19,924 bases of DNA. Source: Candidatus Nomurabacteria bacterium (lineage in GTDB: Bacteria; Patescibacteriota; Minisyncoccia; Phycocordibacterales; CSBR16-119). The notes under the pieces were generated by a model. The model searched no databases and was not told the origin of the DNA. It saw only the letters and a program-made list of their open reading frames with translations. Of the stretch, positions 14,118 to 19,924 are shown in pieces (position 1 is the stretch's first letter; the number at the start of each line of letters is the position of its first letter). Location of the stretch: positions 1-19,924 of the forward strand of contig SKGB01000040.1 in assembly GCA_007117675.1 (NCBI GenBank), read 5' to 3'. Made by a program: the position numbers and the translations under genes.

Positions 14118-15953
14118 ATGTTTCATAAAGTTTCTGCCACAGTCTTGATCTTGTGCGGTGTTCTGTTGTCAACAACAAGTTCTTTTGTGTTGGTTAAAAA
14201 CTCAAATATTGAAGTTGAGGCCAATGTTTTCAAATCTATTTCAAATGCCTTTGTGGATTTTTTCTCTCGAAACGCTCGGAATACTTGGACACCTGATGAT
14301 TGCCCCCCAAATGATGGTCAGTATGGTCTTGTGTATAATGGTGGTTTTGAGTTTGGGATACCAGATAATGTATCTTTTCCGGTCTCATCCCTTGATGCTG
14401 ATACAATTTGTGGTTGGACACGAAATTTTCTTAGTTTAGATTCAACCTGGCAATGGGTGGCGTGGAATGTTGGAGCTCGATATTTTTCTTCTGTGCAGCA
14501 ACAAGATACTAACTCAGTTATCTTACATGAGGATATCTACATGTTGGCAAATGATTATAACAATCAGCGTTTTGTAGGTTTAAGTGTTGCGGAGCATACG
14601 TATCCTCAACAGTCTCATGATTATCTTATGCAGCAAATTTCAGGATTTATACCTAATCAAGAGTATCTGTTAACTTTTGATTTTTCTGTTGAAGTGAACG
14701 TTTCCTGGCCTTGGCCAGAACAAGTTGGTGGTGTTCCAGGTCTCGGGCTTGCTGTGCTTCTTTTGAGTGATGATCAAATTGAGAATTTATCAACGTCTCT
14801 CTGGGACTCTTGTTGTGAAGACTCGGGAATATATTTTGACGATGAACTCCGAGATTATGCGACATCTCAAGAATTTTTGGAAACCTTGCAATTGTTAACA
14901 CAGAGTGAATATATTCATACTATATATATATCTGAAACAAATGAATTCTCTCACACCCCTGAGGTGGGGGATGTCATGCAATTTGAAGCTTCTTTTATTG
15001 CTCCTGATTCAGAGTTTGATAATTTAGTGATTATGCCTCTTGGGTATGATCCTGAGTATGTTGGTGCTACAACATGGAAGGCAAAATCAATCCTAGCTAT
15101 TGATAATGTTTCAATAGAGGAGGGGGGCTCTAGTGGACAAAGTTGTCATATAATCTATACGGGTGATGAAATGATATACGCCTACTACGAATCTGGAATC
15201 ACCCCCATTACAACTGGTCAGTCTATTAATATGTCTCAATTGCAAAATTATAATCCTTCAGTTGGCGCGGGGGTTGATACTATTATTGTGGCAGCGCTTG
15301 GTGCGGGTGTAGTTGATATAGTCTCTCCTGGGGGTGCTATGCTATCTCAGGGTCAGCTTGATTCACTTTTTGATTTTTCAAATATTGAAAATAATATTAC
15401 CTTTGGCTCAGGAGGGCATCACTATTTTGAATATGTATGTTCTGAATCCTGTGATTTGCTTCCCTATGATTTAAATAATGACGGATCTGTAGATAACGAA
15501 GATTTTGAAATATTTATTACTTCTTTTGGTTCTTTCTGTGAAGATGGTTGTTTGAGTGATTTCAACCAAGATGGACTTGTGGATGTCTTAGATTTGAACG
15601 CCTTGTTGGAACATATGAATACTTCTTGTGCTGATACACAGCCCGAAAATCAGTATATTCAAAAATCCTTTGTTCCAGGGATCGAGCTTGGAAACCATGT
15701 ATACAACTACAGTTTGAAAGTTGAAAAAGAAATGACGGGTCAGTTTACCTATACCTTCCCCCGATCCATGATAGTTTCTTCTGTGTTGAGTACTTCTCGA
15801 GGAGATGTTTTGCACAATACCGATGCAGGATCTATACAAATCAATCAAAGAGGCGCTGTTCCTATTACTGTATATCTAGATATCGTATTGAATGAATCTT
15901 TTTGTAAAGAGGGTGTAAATGAAATGTTACGAGATTATAAGCTTTGTTTATAA
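14118..15953 (+). CDS. Secreted protein with dockerin-like calcium-binding repeats
   Basis: A 611-residue exported protein of unknown overall function. The signal peptide has a hydrophobic core at about 6-26 and a likely cleavage after IEVEA (residue 35). Residues about 65-340 (LVYNGGFEFGIP...SILAIDNVSIEEG) have the start and end phrases of carbohydrate-binding-like jelly-roll domains. Residues about 446-503 hold two dockerin-like calcium loops, DLNNDGSVDNED (451-462) and DFNQDGLVDVLD (481-492), with paired cysteines nearby. In cellulosomes dockerins bind cohesins; elsewhere their partners are often unknown. A further beta-rich region (about 510-611) ends in a cysteine-bearing tail. No sortase motif or C-terminal anchor is visible. 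The gene sits between fusA and tuf, bracketed by its own promoter and the fusA terminator. Seven of ten arginines use CGA, as in local core genes. Confidence 0.78.
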   Translation: MFHKVSATVLILCGVLLSTTSSFVLVKNSNIEVEANVFKSISNAFVDFFSRNARNTWTPDDCPPNDGQYGLVYNGGFEFGIPDNVSFPVSSLDADTICGWTRNFLSLDSTWQWVAWNVGARYFSSVQQQDTNSVILHEDIYMLANDYNNQRFVGLSVAEHTYPQQSHDYLMQQISGFIPNQEYLLTFDFSVEVNVSWPWPEQVGGVPGLGLAVLLLSDDQIENLSTSLWDSCCEDSGIYFDDELRDYATSQEFLETLQLLTQSEYIHTIYISETNEFSHTPEVGDVMQFEASFIAPDSEFDNLVIMPLGYDPEYVGATTWKAKSILAIDNVSIEEGGSSGQSCHIIYTGDEMIYAYYESGITPITTGQSINMSQLQNYNPSVGAGVDTIIVAALGAGVVDIVSPGGAMLSQGQLDSLFDFSNIENNITFGSGGHHYFEYVCSESCDLLPYDLNNDGSVDNEDFEIFITSFGSFCEDGCLSDFNQDGLVDVLDLNALLEHMNTSCADTQPENQYIQKSFVPGIELGNHVYNYSLKVEKEMTGQFTYTFPRSMIVSSVLSTSRGDVLHNTDAGSIQINQRGAVPITVYLDIVLNESFCKEGVNEMLRDYKLCL

Positions 15954-15961
15954 ATTTAATA

Positions 15962-15967
15962 TATAAT
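15962..15967 (+). promoter_or_regulatory. -10 box of the 80-residue membrane-protein gene
   Basis: A consensus TATAAT in the 21-nt gap after the dockerin gene ends 7 nt before the ATG at 15975. The small gene may therefore be transcribed alone as well as by readthrough. Confidence 0.5.
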
Positions 15968-15974
15968 GTAATAT

Positions 15975-16217
15975 ATGAATACTGTGAAAAACAATACTAA
16001 AAAACAATCTTTAGAAAAGAGCACTCTCGCACTTATATTCTTTGTTGTTTTTGTGCTTGCATTTATAAGTTTAGGTGGTGCTCAGTCTTTTCGCTCGGGT
16101 GACCCAGCTATTGTTGCTAGTTCTATTACCGCTCAGTCAGATATAGATCCTGTTACAGAAGATTTCGTGCATACATATACTCCCTATTTGACTTATTTTG
16201 TAAGTAGCGTTTTTTAA
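15975..16217 (+). CDS. Small membrane-anchored or secreted protein, unknown function
   Basis: An 80-residue protein I do not recognise. The N-terminus is lysine-rich (MNTVKNNTKKQSLEKS), followed by one hydrophobic helix at about 18-38 ending AFISLGGAQ. This reads as a type II membrane anchor or an uncleaved or late-cleaved signal. The outside part (about 40-80) is acidic and Ser/Thr-rich and ends YFVSSVF. There are no cysteines and no known motif. It begins 21 nt after the dockerin-protein stop codon, behind its own -10 box, so the pair may act together at the cell surface. The consistent promoter spacing and location support a real gene; a degraded 5' remnant of a longer exported protein is an alternative. 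Confidence 0.6.
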   Translation: MNTVKNNTKKQSLEKSTLALIFFVVFVLAFISLGGAQSFRSGDPAIVASSITAQSDIDPVTEDFVHTYTPYLTYFVSSVF

Positions 16218-16238
16218 GTATCTTTACATCTTGATTTC

Positions 16239-16267
16239 TTGACTTAAACTTTATTACGGGTTAGTAT
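16239..16267 (+). promoter_or_regulatory. Promoter of the tuf-S10 unit
   Basis: TTGACT (16239-16244) and TAGTAT (16262-16267) are 17 nt apart; TATAAC three bases further on is an alternative -10. Either gives a tuf leader of about 215-220 nt. No terminator stands between it and the small gene before it. Confidence 0.6.
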
Positions 16268-16317
16268 AACGAACATAGTCTCACCAAAAATATCTTAACT
16301 AATAAGTTGTTTTTCGT

Positions 16318-16423
16318 GTCTTCGACGGAAGATTGCGACGGTGTGATTATCGATGTTTTCATCGTAACAATATGCGTATACGCATATATTTTTACTAGTA
16401 TTAATAAGTAATAGAAATATTAC
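16318..16423 (+). promoter_or_regulatory. Structured tuf leader with four local hairpins
   Basis: The stretch 16218-16492 has no credible gene but is rich in inverted repeats. GTCTTC pairs with GAAGAT (16318-16333; loop GACG). CGATG pairs with CATCG (16351-16364; loop TTTT). An exact 18-nt palindrome, ATATGCGTATACGCATAT, lies at 16370-16387 and is followed by ATATTTTT, a weak terminator-like tail. GTAATA pairs with TATTAC around a GAAA tetraloop (16408-16423). Together they suggest a leader RNA that could regulate tuf, possibly by attenuation. I recognise no known riboswitch or ribosomal-protein leader family. Confidence 0.55.
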
Positions 16424-16492
16424 AAAATTTCAGTAAACAATTTTTTGGATGTTCTTTCTCCTTGCCGAACGATTGTTTATTGGTTAAATATT

Positions 16493-17689
16493 ATGTCAGA
16501 CTTCGATCGAAGTAAGCCTCACGTAAACGTGGGAACTATTGGTCACGTAGACCATGGGAAGACAACACTAACAGCTGCTATTCTGCACACGCTAAATTTA
16601 GCGAGTGACGGATATGGTTCAAGTGTAAAAGATGTAAGTCAAATTGATAACGCTCCAGAAGAAAAGGCGCGAGGAATTACAATTGCGCTTTCTCACAACG
16701 AGTACTGGACACCAAACCGACACTACGCTCATATTGATGCTCCAGGTCACGCTGACTACATTAAAAACATGATTACGGGTGCTGCTCAAATGGACGGTGC
16801 TGTGATTGTGGTGGCTGCAACAGATGGTGCAATGCCACAAACTCGTGAACACATCCTTCTTGCAAAACAAGTTGGTGTTCCATCACTTATCGTTTTCTTG
16901 AACAAGTGCGATATGGTAGATGATGAGGAAATGATAATGCTTGTTGAAGAAGAGTTGCGAGACCTTCTTAAGAAGTATGATTTTGATGGAGATAATGCTC
17001 CTGTGATTCAAGGATCTGCTTTGAAGGCGCTTGAATCAAATGACATCAACGATAATTGGTCACAAAAAGTTCTTGATCTTATAAAGGCAATGGATGATTA
17101 CTTCCCAACACCAGTTCGGGATCTTGATAAACCATTCTTGATGCCTGTAGAAGACGTGTTCTCAATCGAAGGGCGAGGAACAGTGGCTACAGGAAAAATC
17201 GAACGAGGAACAATAAAAGTTGGGCAAGAAGTTGAGCTTGTTGGTATTAAAGCTACAACAAAGGTAACTATTACCGGAGTTGAGATGTTTAATAAACAAC
17301 TTGAACAAGGGCTTGCGGGAGATAACGCAGGGCTTTTGATTCGAGGTATTAAGAAAGAAGATATCCACCGAGGGCAAGTGCTTGCTGCGACAGGATCTGT
17401 TACTCCGCATACAGAATTTGAATGTGAAGTATATGTTCTTTCAAAAGATGAAGGTGGTCGACACACACCATTTTTCACTGGTTACAAGCCTCAGTTTTAC
17501 ATCCGAACAACTGACGTAACTGGAGAAGCTACGCTTCCAGAAGGAACAGAAATGGTTATGCCAGGAGATACTGTAAACCTTACAGTAAAACTAACTTCTG
17601 CTGTTGCTCTTGAGGATCAACAACGATTTGCTATCCGTGAAGGAGGGCGAACAGTTGGTGCCGGGGTTGTGGTAAAGATCATTAAGTAA
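16493..17689 (+). CDS. tuf: Elongation factor Tu
   Basis: A 398-residue EF-Tu, the GTPase that delivers aminoacyl-tRNA to the ribosome. GHVDHGKTTL (from residue 17) is G1, and KARGITIALSHNEYW covers switch I. DAPGHADYIKNMITGAAQMD is G3 with the switch II helix, and NKCDMVDDEEM is G4. Domain II shows VFSIEGRGTVATGKIERG, and domain III ends with AIREGGRTVGAGVVVKI. The G3 element reads DAPGH where most bacteria have DCPGH (Ala for the reactive Cys). The ATG at 16493 is chosen over an in-frame TTG at 16445, because homologues begin a few residues before PHVNVGTIGHVDHG. Twelve of 15 arginines use CGA. It is followed after 59 nt by rpsJ. Confidence 0.98.
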   Translation: MSDFDRSKPHVNVGTIGHVDHGKTTLTAAILHTLNLASDGYGSSVKDVSQIDNAPEEKARGITIALSHNEYWTPNRHYAHIDAPGHADYIKNMITGAAQMDGAVIVVAATDGAMPQTREHILLAKQVGVPSLIVFLNKCDMVDDEEMIMLVEEELRDLLKKYDFDGDNAPVIQGSALKALESNDINDNWSQKVLDLIKAMDDYFPTPVRDLDKPFLMPVEDVFSIEGRGTVATGKIERGTIKVGQEVELVGIKATTKVTITGVEMFNKQLEQGLAGDNAGLLIRGIKKEDIHRGQVLAATGSVTPHTEFECEVYVLSKDEGGRHTPFFTGYKPQFYIRTTDVTGEATLPEGTEMVMPGDTVNLTVKLTSAVALEDQQRFAIREGGRTVGAGVVVKIIK

Positions 17690-17691
17690 TA

Positions 17692-17738
17692 ACACAATAT
17701 CTACACACACGATATTAAAAAAGTAGCGTATTGTGTAG
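17692..17738 (+). promoter_or_regulatory. Overlapping inverted repeats between tuf and rpsJ
   Basis: ACACAATA (17692-17699) can pair with TATTGTGT (17729-17736). TGTGTAG (17732-17738) can instead pair with CTACACA (17701-17707), and ATATC (17697-17701) with GATAT (17711-17715). These pairings exclude one another. No U-tract is present, so it is not an ordinary terminator. Confidence 0.35.
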
Positions 17739-17748
17739 TTAGTTCTCT

Positions 17749-18102
17749 ATGGCAACGAAAGAAAAATCAACTGGAAAATCAGCCAAAAAGGACGGTGTTG
17801 TAAAGCTTCGAATTCGAGTACGAGCGTACGAGAATAAGATATTAGACTCATCTGTAAAGCAGATTATGGATACAGCTGCTCGACACGATGCTGTGGTACT
17901 TGGACCAGTTCCATTACCAACTGAAATCAAGAAGTATACCGTGAATCGATCTACCTTCGTGTATAAAGATTCACGAGAGCAATTTGAAATTCGTATTCAC
18001 AAGCGATTGATAGATATTATTAATCCAAATCAGAAAACGATTGAGGCGTTGACCAATCTGAACCTGCCATCAGGTGTTGAAGTCGATGTTAAAATGCTCT
18101 AA
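17749..18102 (+). CDS. rpsJ: 30S ribosomal protein S10
   Basis: A 117-residue S10, a head protein of the 30S subunit and, in other bacteria, partner of NusB in antitermination. The body (about residues 18-117) is standard: KLRIRVRAYENKILDSSVKQI, then GPVPLPTEIKKYTVNRS and FEIRIHKRLIDIINPNQKTI, ending VEVDVKML. A lysine-rich extension (ATKEKSTGKSAKKDG) of about 15 residues precedes it, longer than the E. coli form; it is probably disordered. There is no Shine-Dalgarno motif before the ATG. The gene opens the S10 cluster behind tuf. It is followed by a 99-nt gap that contains a candidate promoter and a perfect hairpin. Confidence 0.97.
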   Translation: MATKEKSTGKSAKKDGVVKLRIRVRAYENKILDSSVKQIMDTAARHDAVVLGPVPLPTEIKKYTVNRSTFVYKDSREQFEIRIHKRLIDIINPNQKTIEALTNLNLPSGVEVDVKML

Positions 18103-18111
18103 AACTGTCTT

Positions 18112-18142
18112 TTGACTTATTAAATAAATTGATAGCTACAAT
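18112..18142 (+). promoter_or_regulatory. Possible promoter between rpsJ and rplC
   Basis: TTGACT (18112-18117) and TACAAT (18137-18142) are 19 nt apart, slightly long. Transcription would start near 18149, directly at the base of the following hairpin. Confidence 0.4.
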
Positions 18143-18147
18143 GTGAC

Positions 18148-18177
18148 AAAGTCTGAATGAGTATTCATTCAGACTTT
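18148..18177 (+). promoter_or_regulatory. Perfect 13-bp hairpin upstream of rplC
   Basis: Bases 18148-18160 pair perfectly with 18165-18177 around a GTAT loop (arms AAAGTCTGAATGA and TCATTCAGACTTT). Only three T end the right arm, so termination would be weak. It may end rpsJ transcripts in part or act as a 5' leader structure for rplC-rplD. Confidence 0.7.
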
Positions 18178-18201
18178 CGTCATAATTTAACTATATATAG
18201 T

Positions 18202-18810
18202 ATGAAATCTATTTTAGGAACAAAGGAGCGTATGACTCAGTATTTTGATGCTGATGGTCGTGTGCATCCTGCAACAATAGTGAATGCTGGACCTATCACC
18301 GTTATTCGAGTTAAGAATATGGATACTGATGGGTACAAGGCAGTTCAGGTTGGTTTTGGTTCTCAGAAAGAGCGCCGAATCAACAAAGCACAACAAGGAG
18401 AATTTCAAGGACTTGAAATGTTTCGTGTTGTAAAAGAGTTTCGTCTTGAAGGCGACACAGAGCTTAAACGTGGAGATTCTATTACTGTTGAAACTTTTTC
18501 AGAAGGTGATGTTGTCGCTGTGACAGGGCCATCAAAAGGTAAAGGTTTTCAAGGTGTAGTAAAACGACATGGTTTTGCTGGAGGGCGTCGTTCTCATGGG
18601 CAAAAACATTCAGAGCGTGAGCCAGGTTCTATTGGAGCTGGTGGTGTGCAACGAGTGTTTAAAGGAACTCGAATGGCAGGTCGAATGGGTGGGGATAGAA
18701 TTACGGTAAAGAATTTACATGTTCTTGCTGTTGATCCGCAAAATAATCAATTACTTATTAAAGGAGCTATTCCTGGAAGACGAGGTTCTCTCGTTGAAAT
18801 CCGTGGATAG
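18202..18810 (+). CDS. rplC: 50S ribosomal protein L3
   Basis: A 202-residue L3, an early assembly protein that reaches the peptidyl-transferase centre. It begins MKSILGTKERMTQYFDADGR, the canonical start (ILG.K.GMTQ.F). VTGPSKGKGFQGVVKRHGF (about 112-130) is the family signature region. The central loop follows with GQKHSEREPGSIGAGG, and then RVFKGTRMAGRMGGDR. The ATG at 18202 is preferred over the in-frame ATG at 18157: homologues start here, and the earlier codon sits inside the 13-bp hairpin. TATATA lies 4 nt before the chosen ATG. rplD follows 11 nt after the TAG stop. Confidence 0.96.
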   Translation: MKSILGTKERMTQYFDADGRVHPATIVNAGPITVIRVKNMDTDGYKAVQVGFGSQKERRINKAQQGEFQGLEMFRVVKEFRLEGDTELKRGDSITVETFSEGDVVAVTGPSKGKGFQGVVKRHGFAGGRRSHGQKHSEREPGSIGAGGVQRVFKGTRMAGRMGGDRITVKNLHVLAVDPQNNQLLIKGAIPGRRGSLVEIRG

Positions 18811-18821
18811 ACATACTCGTT

Positions 18822-19484
18822 ATGGAAACTGTTATTTATAACAAAGAAGGAAAAGAATCAGGAACAATTACTCTCTCAGATAAAGTATTTGGTGTTGCGT
18901 GGAATCCAGATTTAGTTCATCAAGTTGCTACAGCCATGTTGTCAAATCAACGTGCTGGAACAGCTCACACAAAAGACCGGTCAGAAGTTTCAGGTACTGG
19001 AAAAAAACCTTGGAAACAAAAAGGAACAGGTCGTGCTCGACACGGGTCACGAAGAAGTCCAATTTGGCGTACTGGTGGTGTGACTCACGGTCCGCGAAAT
19101 GAAAAAAACTACACCAAAAAACTTACAAAGAAAATGAAAGCAAAAGCATTGTATTCTGCTTTGTCTCAAAAAATGAATAATGGACAAATTTTGTTTGTCG
19201 ACTCATTTTCATTTGATGAAATTAAAACAAAACACGCTGCACAAACACTTGCTTCACTTTCTAAGGTTGGAGGTTTTGAGCGACTTGCTGGGTCACCTAA
19301 AAAGTTGGCGCACATTGCATTTGCACAAGCAAACGATGTTGCTCGAAAAAGTTTCAACAATATTTCATATGTTGAAATGGATGAGATTAGAAATCTTAAT
19401 GTACTAGATGTTCTACAACATGAATATCTTATCATTGAGAATCCTGAGTCGAGTTTATCTATGTTAGAAGCTAAGATGCAATAA
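18822..19484 (+). CDS. rplD: 50S ribosomal protein L4
   Basis: A 220-residue L4, which lines the exit tunnel and in E. coli represses its own operon. The basic loop that extends into the tunnel is clear: GTGKKPWKQKGTGRARHGS (about 59-77), then RSPIWRTGGVTHGPRNEKNY. The globular part includes LTKKMKAKALYSALSQK (about 104-120) and the C-terminal NVLDVLQHEYLIIE. Length is normal. It starts 11 nt after rplC and ends 5 nt before rplW, without Shine-Dalgarno motifs. L4-mediated control of the S10 operon is known in gammaproteobacteria; whether the hairpins upstream of rplC or rpsJ play that part here is only an inference. Confidence 0.96.
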   Translation: METVIYNKEGKESGTITLSDKVFGVAWNPDLVHQVATAMLSNQRAGTAHTKDRSEVSGTGKKPWKQKGTGRARHGSRRSPIWRTGGVTHGPRNEKNYTKKLTKKMKAKALYSALSQKMNNGQILFVDSFSFDEIKTKHAAQTLASLSKVGGFERLAGSPKKLAHIAFAQANDVARKSFNNISYVEMDEIRNLNVLDVLQHEYLIIENPESSLSMLEAKMQ

Positions 19485-19489
19485 ATCCT

Positions 19490-19789
19490 ATGGCAATTAA
19501 AAAACAGAAAACTCAAAACCCAGGATCAATCATTACATCTCCTCGAATTACTGAAAAAAGTGCCGTTTTGTCGGAAGGTAGAGTGTATACATTTAATGTT
19601 GCATCTAATGCTACTAAGATTGAAATTAAAAAAGCAATTGAAGATATTTACGGTGTTGTTCCAGTTAAAATCACAACCGCAACTCTAAAATACAAGCCTG
19701 TTCAAAGGCGTGGAGTTGCTGGAGTGAAAGGAGGAGGTAAAAAAGCAATGGTATACCTTAAAAAAGGAGATACTATCCAAATAATGTAA
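19490..19789 (+). CDS. rplW: 50S ribosomal protein L23
   Basis: A 99-residue L23, located at the exit of the ribosomal tunnel, where it docks trigger factor and SRP. The sequence shows SPRITEKSAVLSEGRVYTFNV (about 18-38), then NATKIEIKKAIEDIYGV (about 41-57), the core L23 signature. VKITTATLKYKP follows, then a basic glycine-rich loop (RRGVAGVKGGGKKA) and the final strand VYLKKGDTIQIM. Order and length are standard. It starts 5 nt after rplD and is followed by a 56-nt gap before rplB. Confidence 0.95.
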   Translation: MAIKKQKTQNPGSIITSPRITEKSAVLSEGRVYTFNVASNATKIEIKKAIEDIYGVVPVKITTATLKYKPVQRRGVAGVKGGGKKAMVYLKKGDTIQIM

Positions 19790-19845
19790 TTTCATTTGAT
19801 TAATAATTATGGGCAAGGTTTCCCGATAAAAAACCACATGTATGT

Positions 19846-19924
19846 ATGAAAAAATATAAACCAACAAGTCCCGGACGTCGTGGAATGAGTGTTATTTCTT
19901 ACAAGGATGTTGTCACTCGTACAA
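19846..19924 (+). CDS. rplB: 50S ribosomal protein L2, N-terminal fragment
   Basis: The first 26 codons of L2, cut by the window edge. MKKYKPTSPGRRGMSVISYK matches the conserved start of L2 (KKYKPTSPGRRxMxV). L2 is a core 23S-binding protein needed for subunit association and peptidyl transfer. Position after rplW matches the usual S10 order. Upstream, 19790-19845 has no ribosome-binding motif; it contains a short GGG/CCC inverted repeat at about 19811-19824. Other ATGs just before the chosen one (19838, 19842) are out of frame and stop quickly. Confidence 0.92.
   Translation, partial: MKKYKPTSPGRRGMSVISYKDVVTRT

Noticed and set aside
14919..14932. AT dinucleotide run inside the dockerin gene
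   Set aside because: In frame and short; looks like low-complexity coding sequence, not a repeat element.
16370..16387. Palindrome as a transcription-factor operator or recombination site
   Set aside because: It lies well downstream of the promoter and forms one of several leader stems; an RNA hairpin explains it better, though DNA binding cannot be excluded.
16445..16492. Upstream TTG start of tuf, and a 12-codon frame at 16449-16487 ending just before tuf
   Set aside because: The extension has no counterpart in EF-Tu. The short frame could be a leader peptide but has no supporting signal.
18157..18201. Upstream in-frame ATG for rplC
   Set aside because: It lies within the 13-bp hairpin, and L3 homologues begin at the MKSILGTK position.

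Overview
The window reads as a low-GC genome fragment from a reduced bacterium, most likely Candidate Phyla Radiation (Patescibacteria, Parcubacteria-like). Support: compact gene spacing, no convincing Shine-Dalgarno motifs before the ribosomal protein genes, ComEC present as separate channel and metallo-hydrolase genes, a large secreted protein ending in a WG..PTGYIYKTT peptidoglycan-binding-like domain, and standard decoding with no in-frame UGA. The lineage is inferred from gene content and style, not from a search.

Layout. 1-132 is the 3' end of phosphoglycerate kinase, convergent with a HIT-family gene (141-545, minus). 686-4644 is a plus-strand DNA-processing block: recJ, an RNase HI with an extra C-terminal domain, and the ComEC DNA channel, whose N-terminus is split off in another frame at a T8A6 run. 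4659-8219 encodes a 1186-residue secreted multidomain surface protein. 8269-9697 holds a CMP-kinase-like gene overlapping the ComEC-type metallo-hydrolase. rpmB (L28, minus) is convergent with that gene, and an M50 membrane protease follows at 10044-10655.

From 10681 to the end is the translation region: rpsL-rpsG-fusA, then two secreted or membrane genes (a dockerin-bearing 611-residue protein and an 80-residue protein), then tuf, rpsJ, rplC, rplD, rplW and the start of rplB. This is the str plus S10 order with an insertion between fusA and tuf.

Expression signals fall into two classes. Seven ordinary genes have a -10 box ending only 6-8 nt before the ATG, which implies leaderless mRNAs. 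The translation genes rpsL, fusA, tuf and possibly rplC have longer leaders with clear hairpins. Strong intrinsic terminators close pgk/HIT, metallo-hydrolase/rpmB, rpsG and fusA. All 21 stop codons seen are UAA or UAG. Highly expressed genes use CGA for most arginines, whereas the giant surface protein gene does not. No stretch over 300 bases lacks a gene; the longest (16218-16492) is the tuf leader. No tRNA, rRNA, CRISPR array or insertion sequence was seen.
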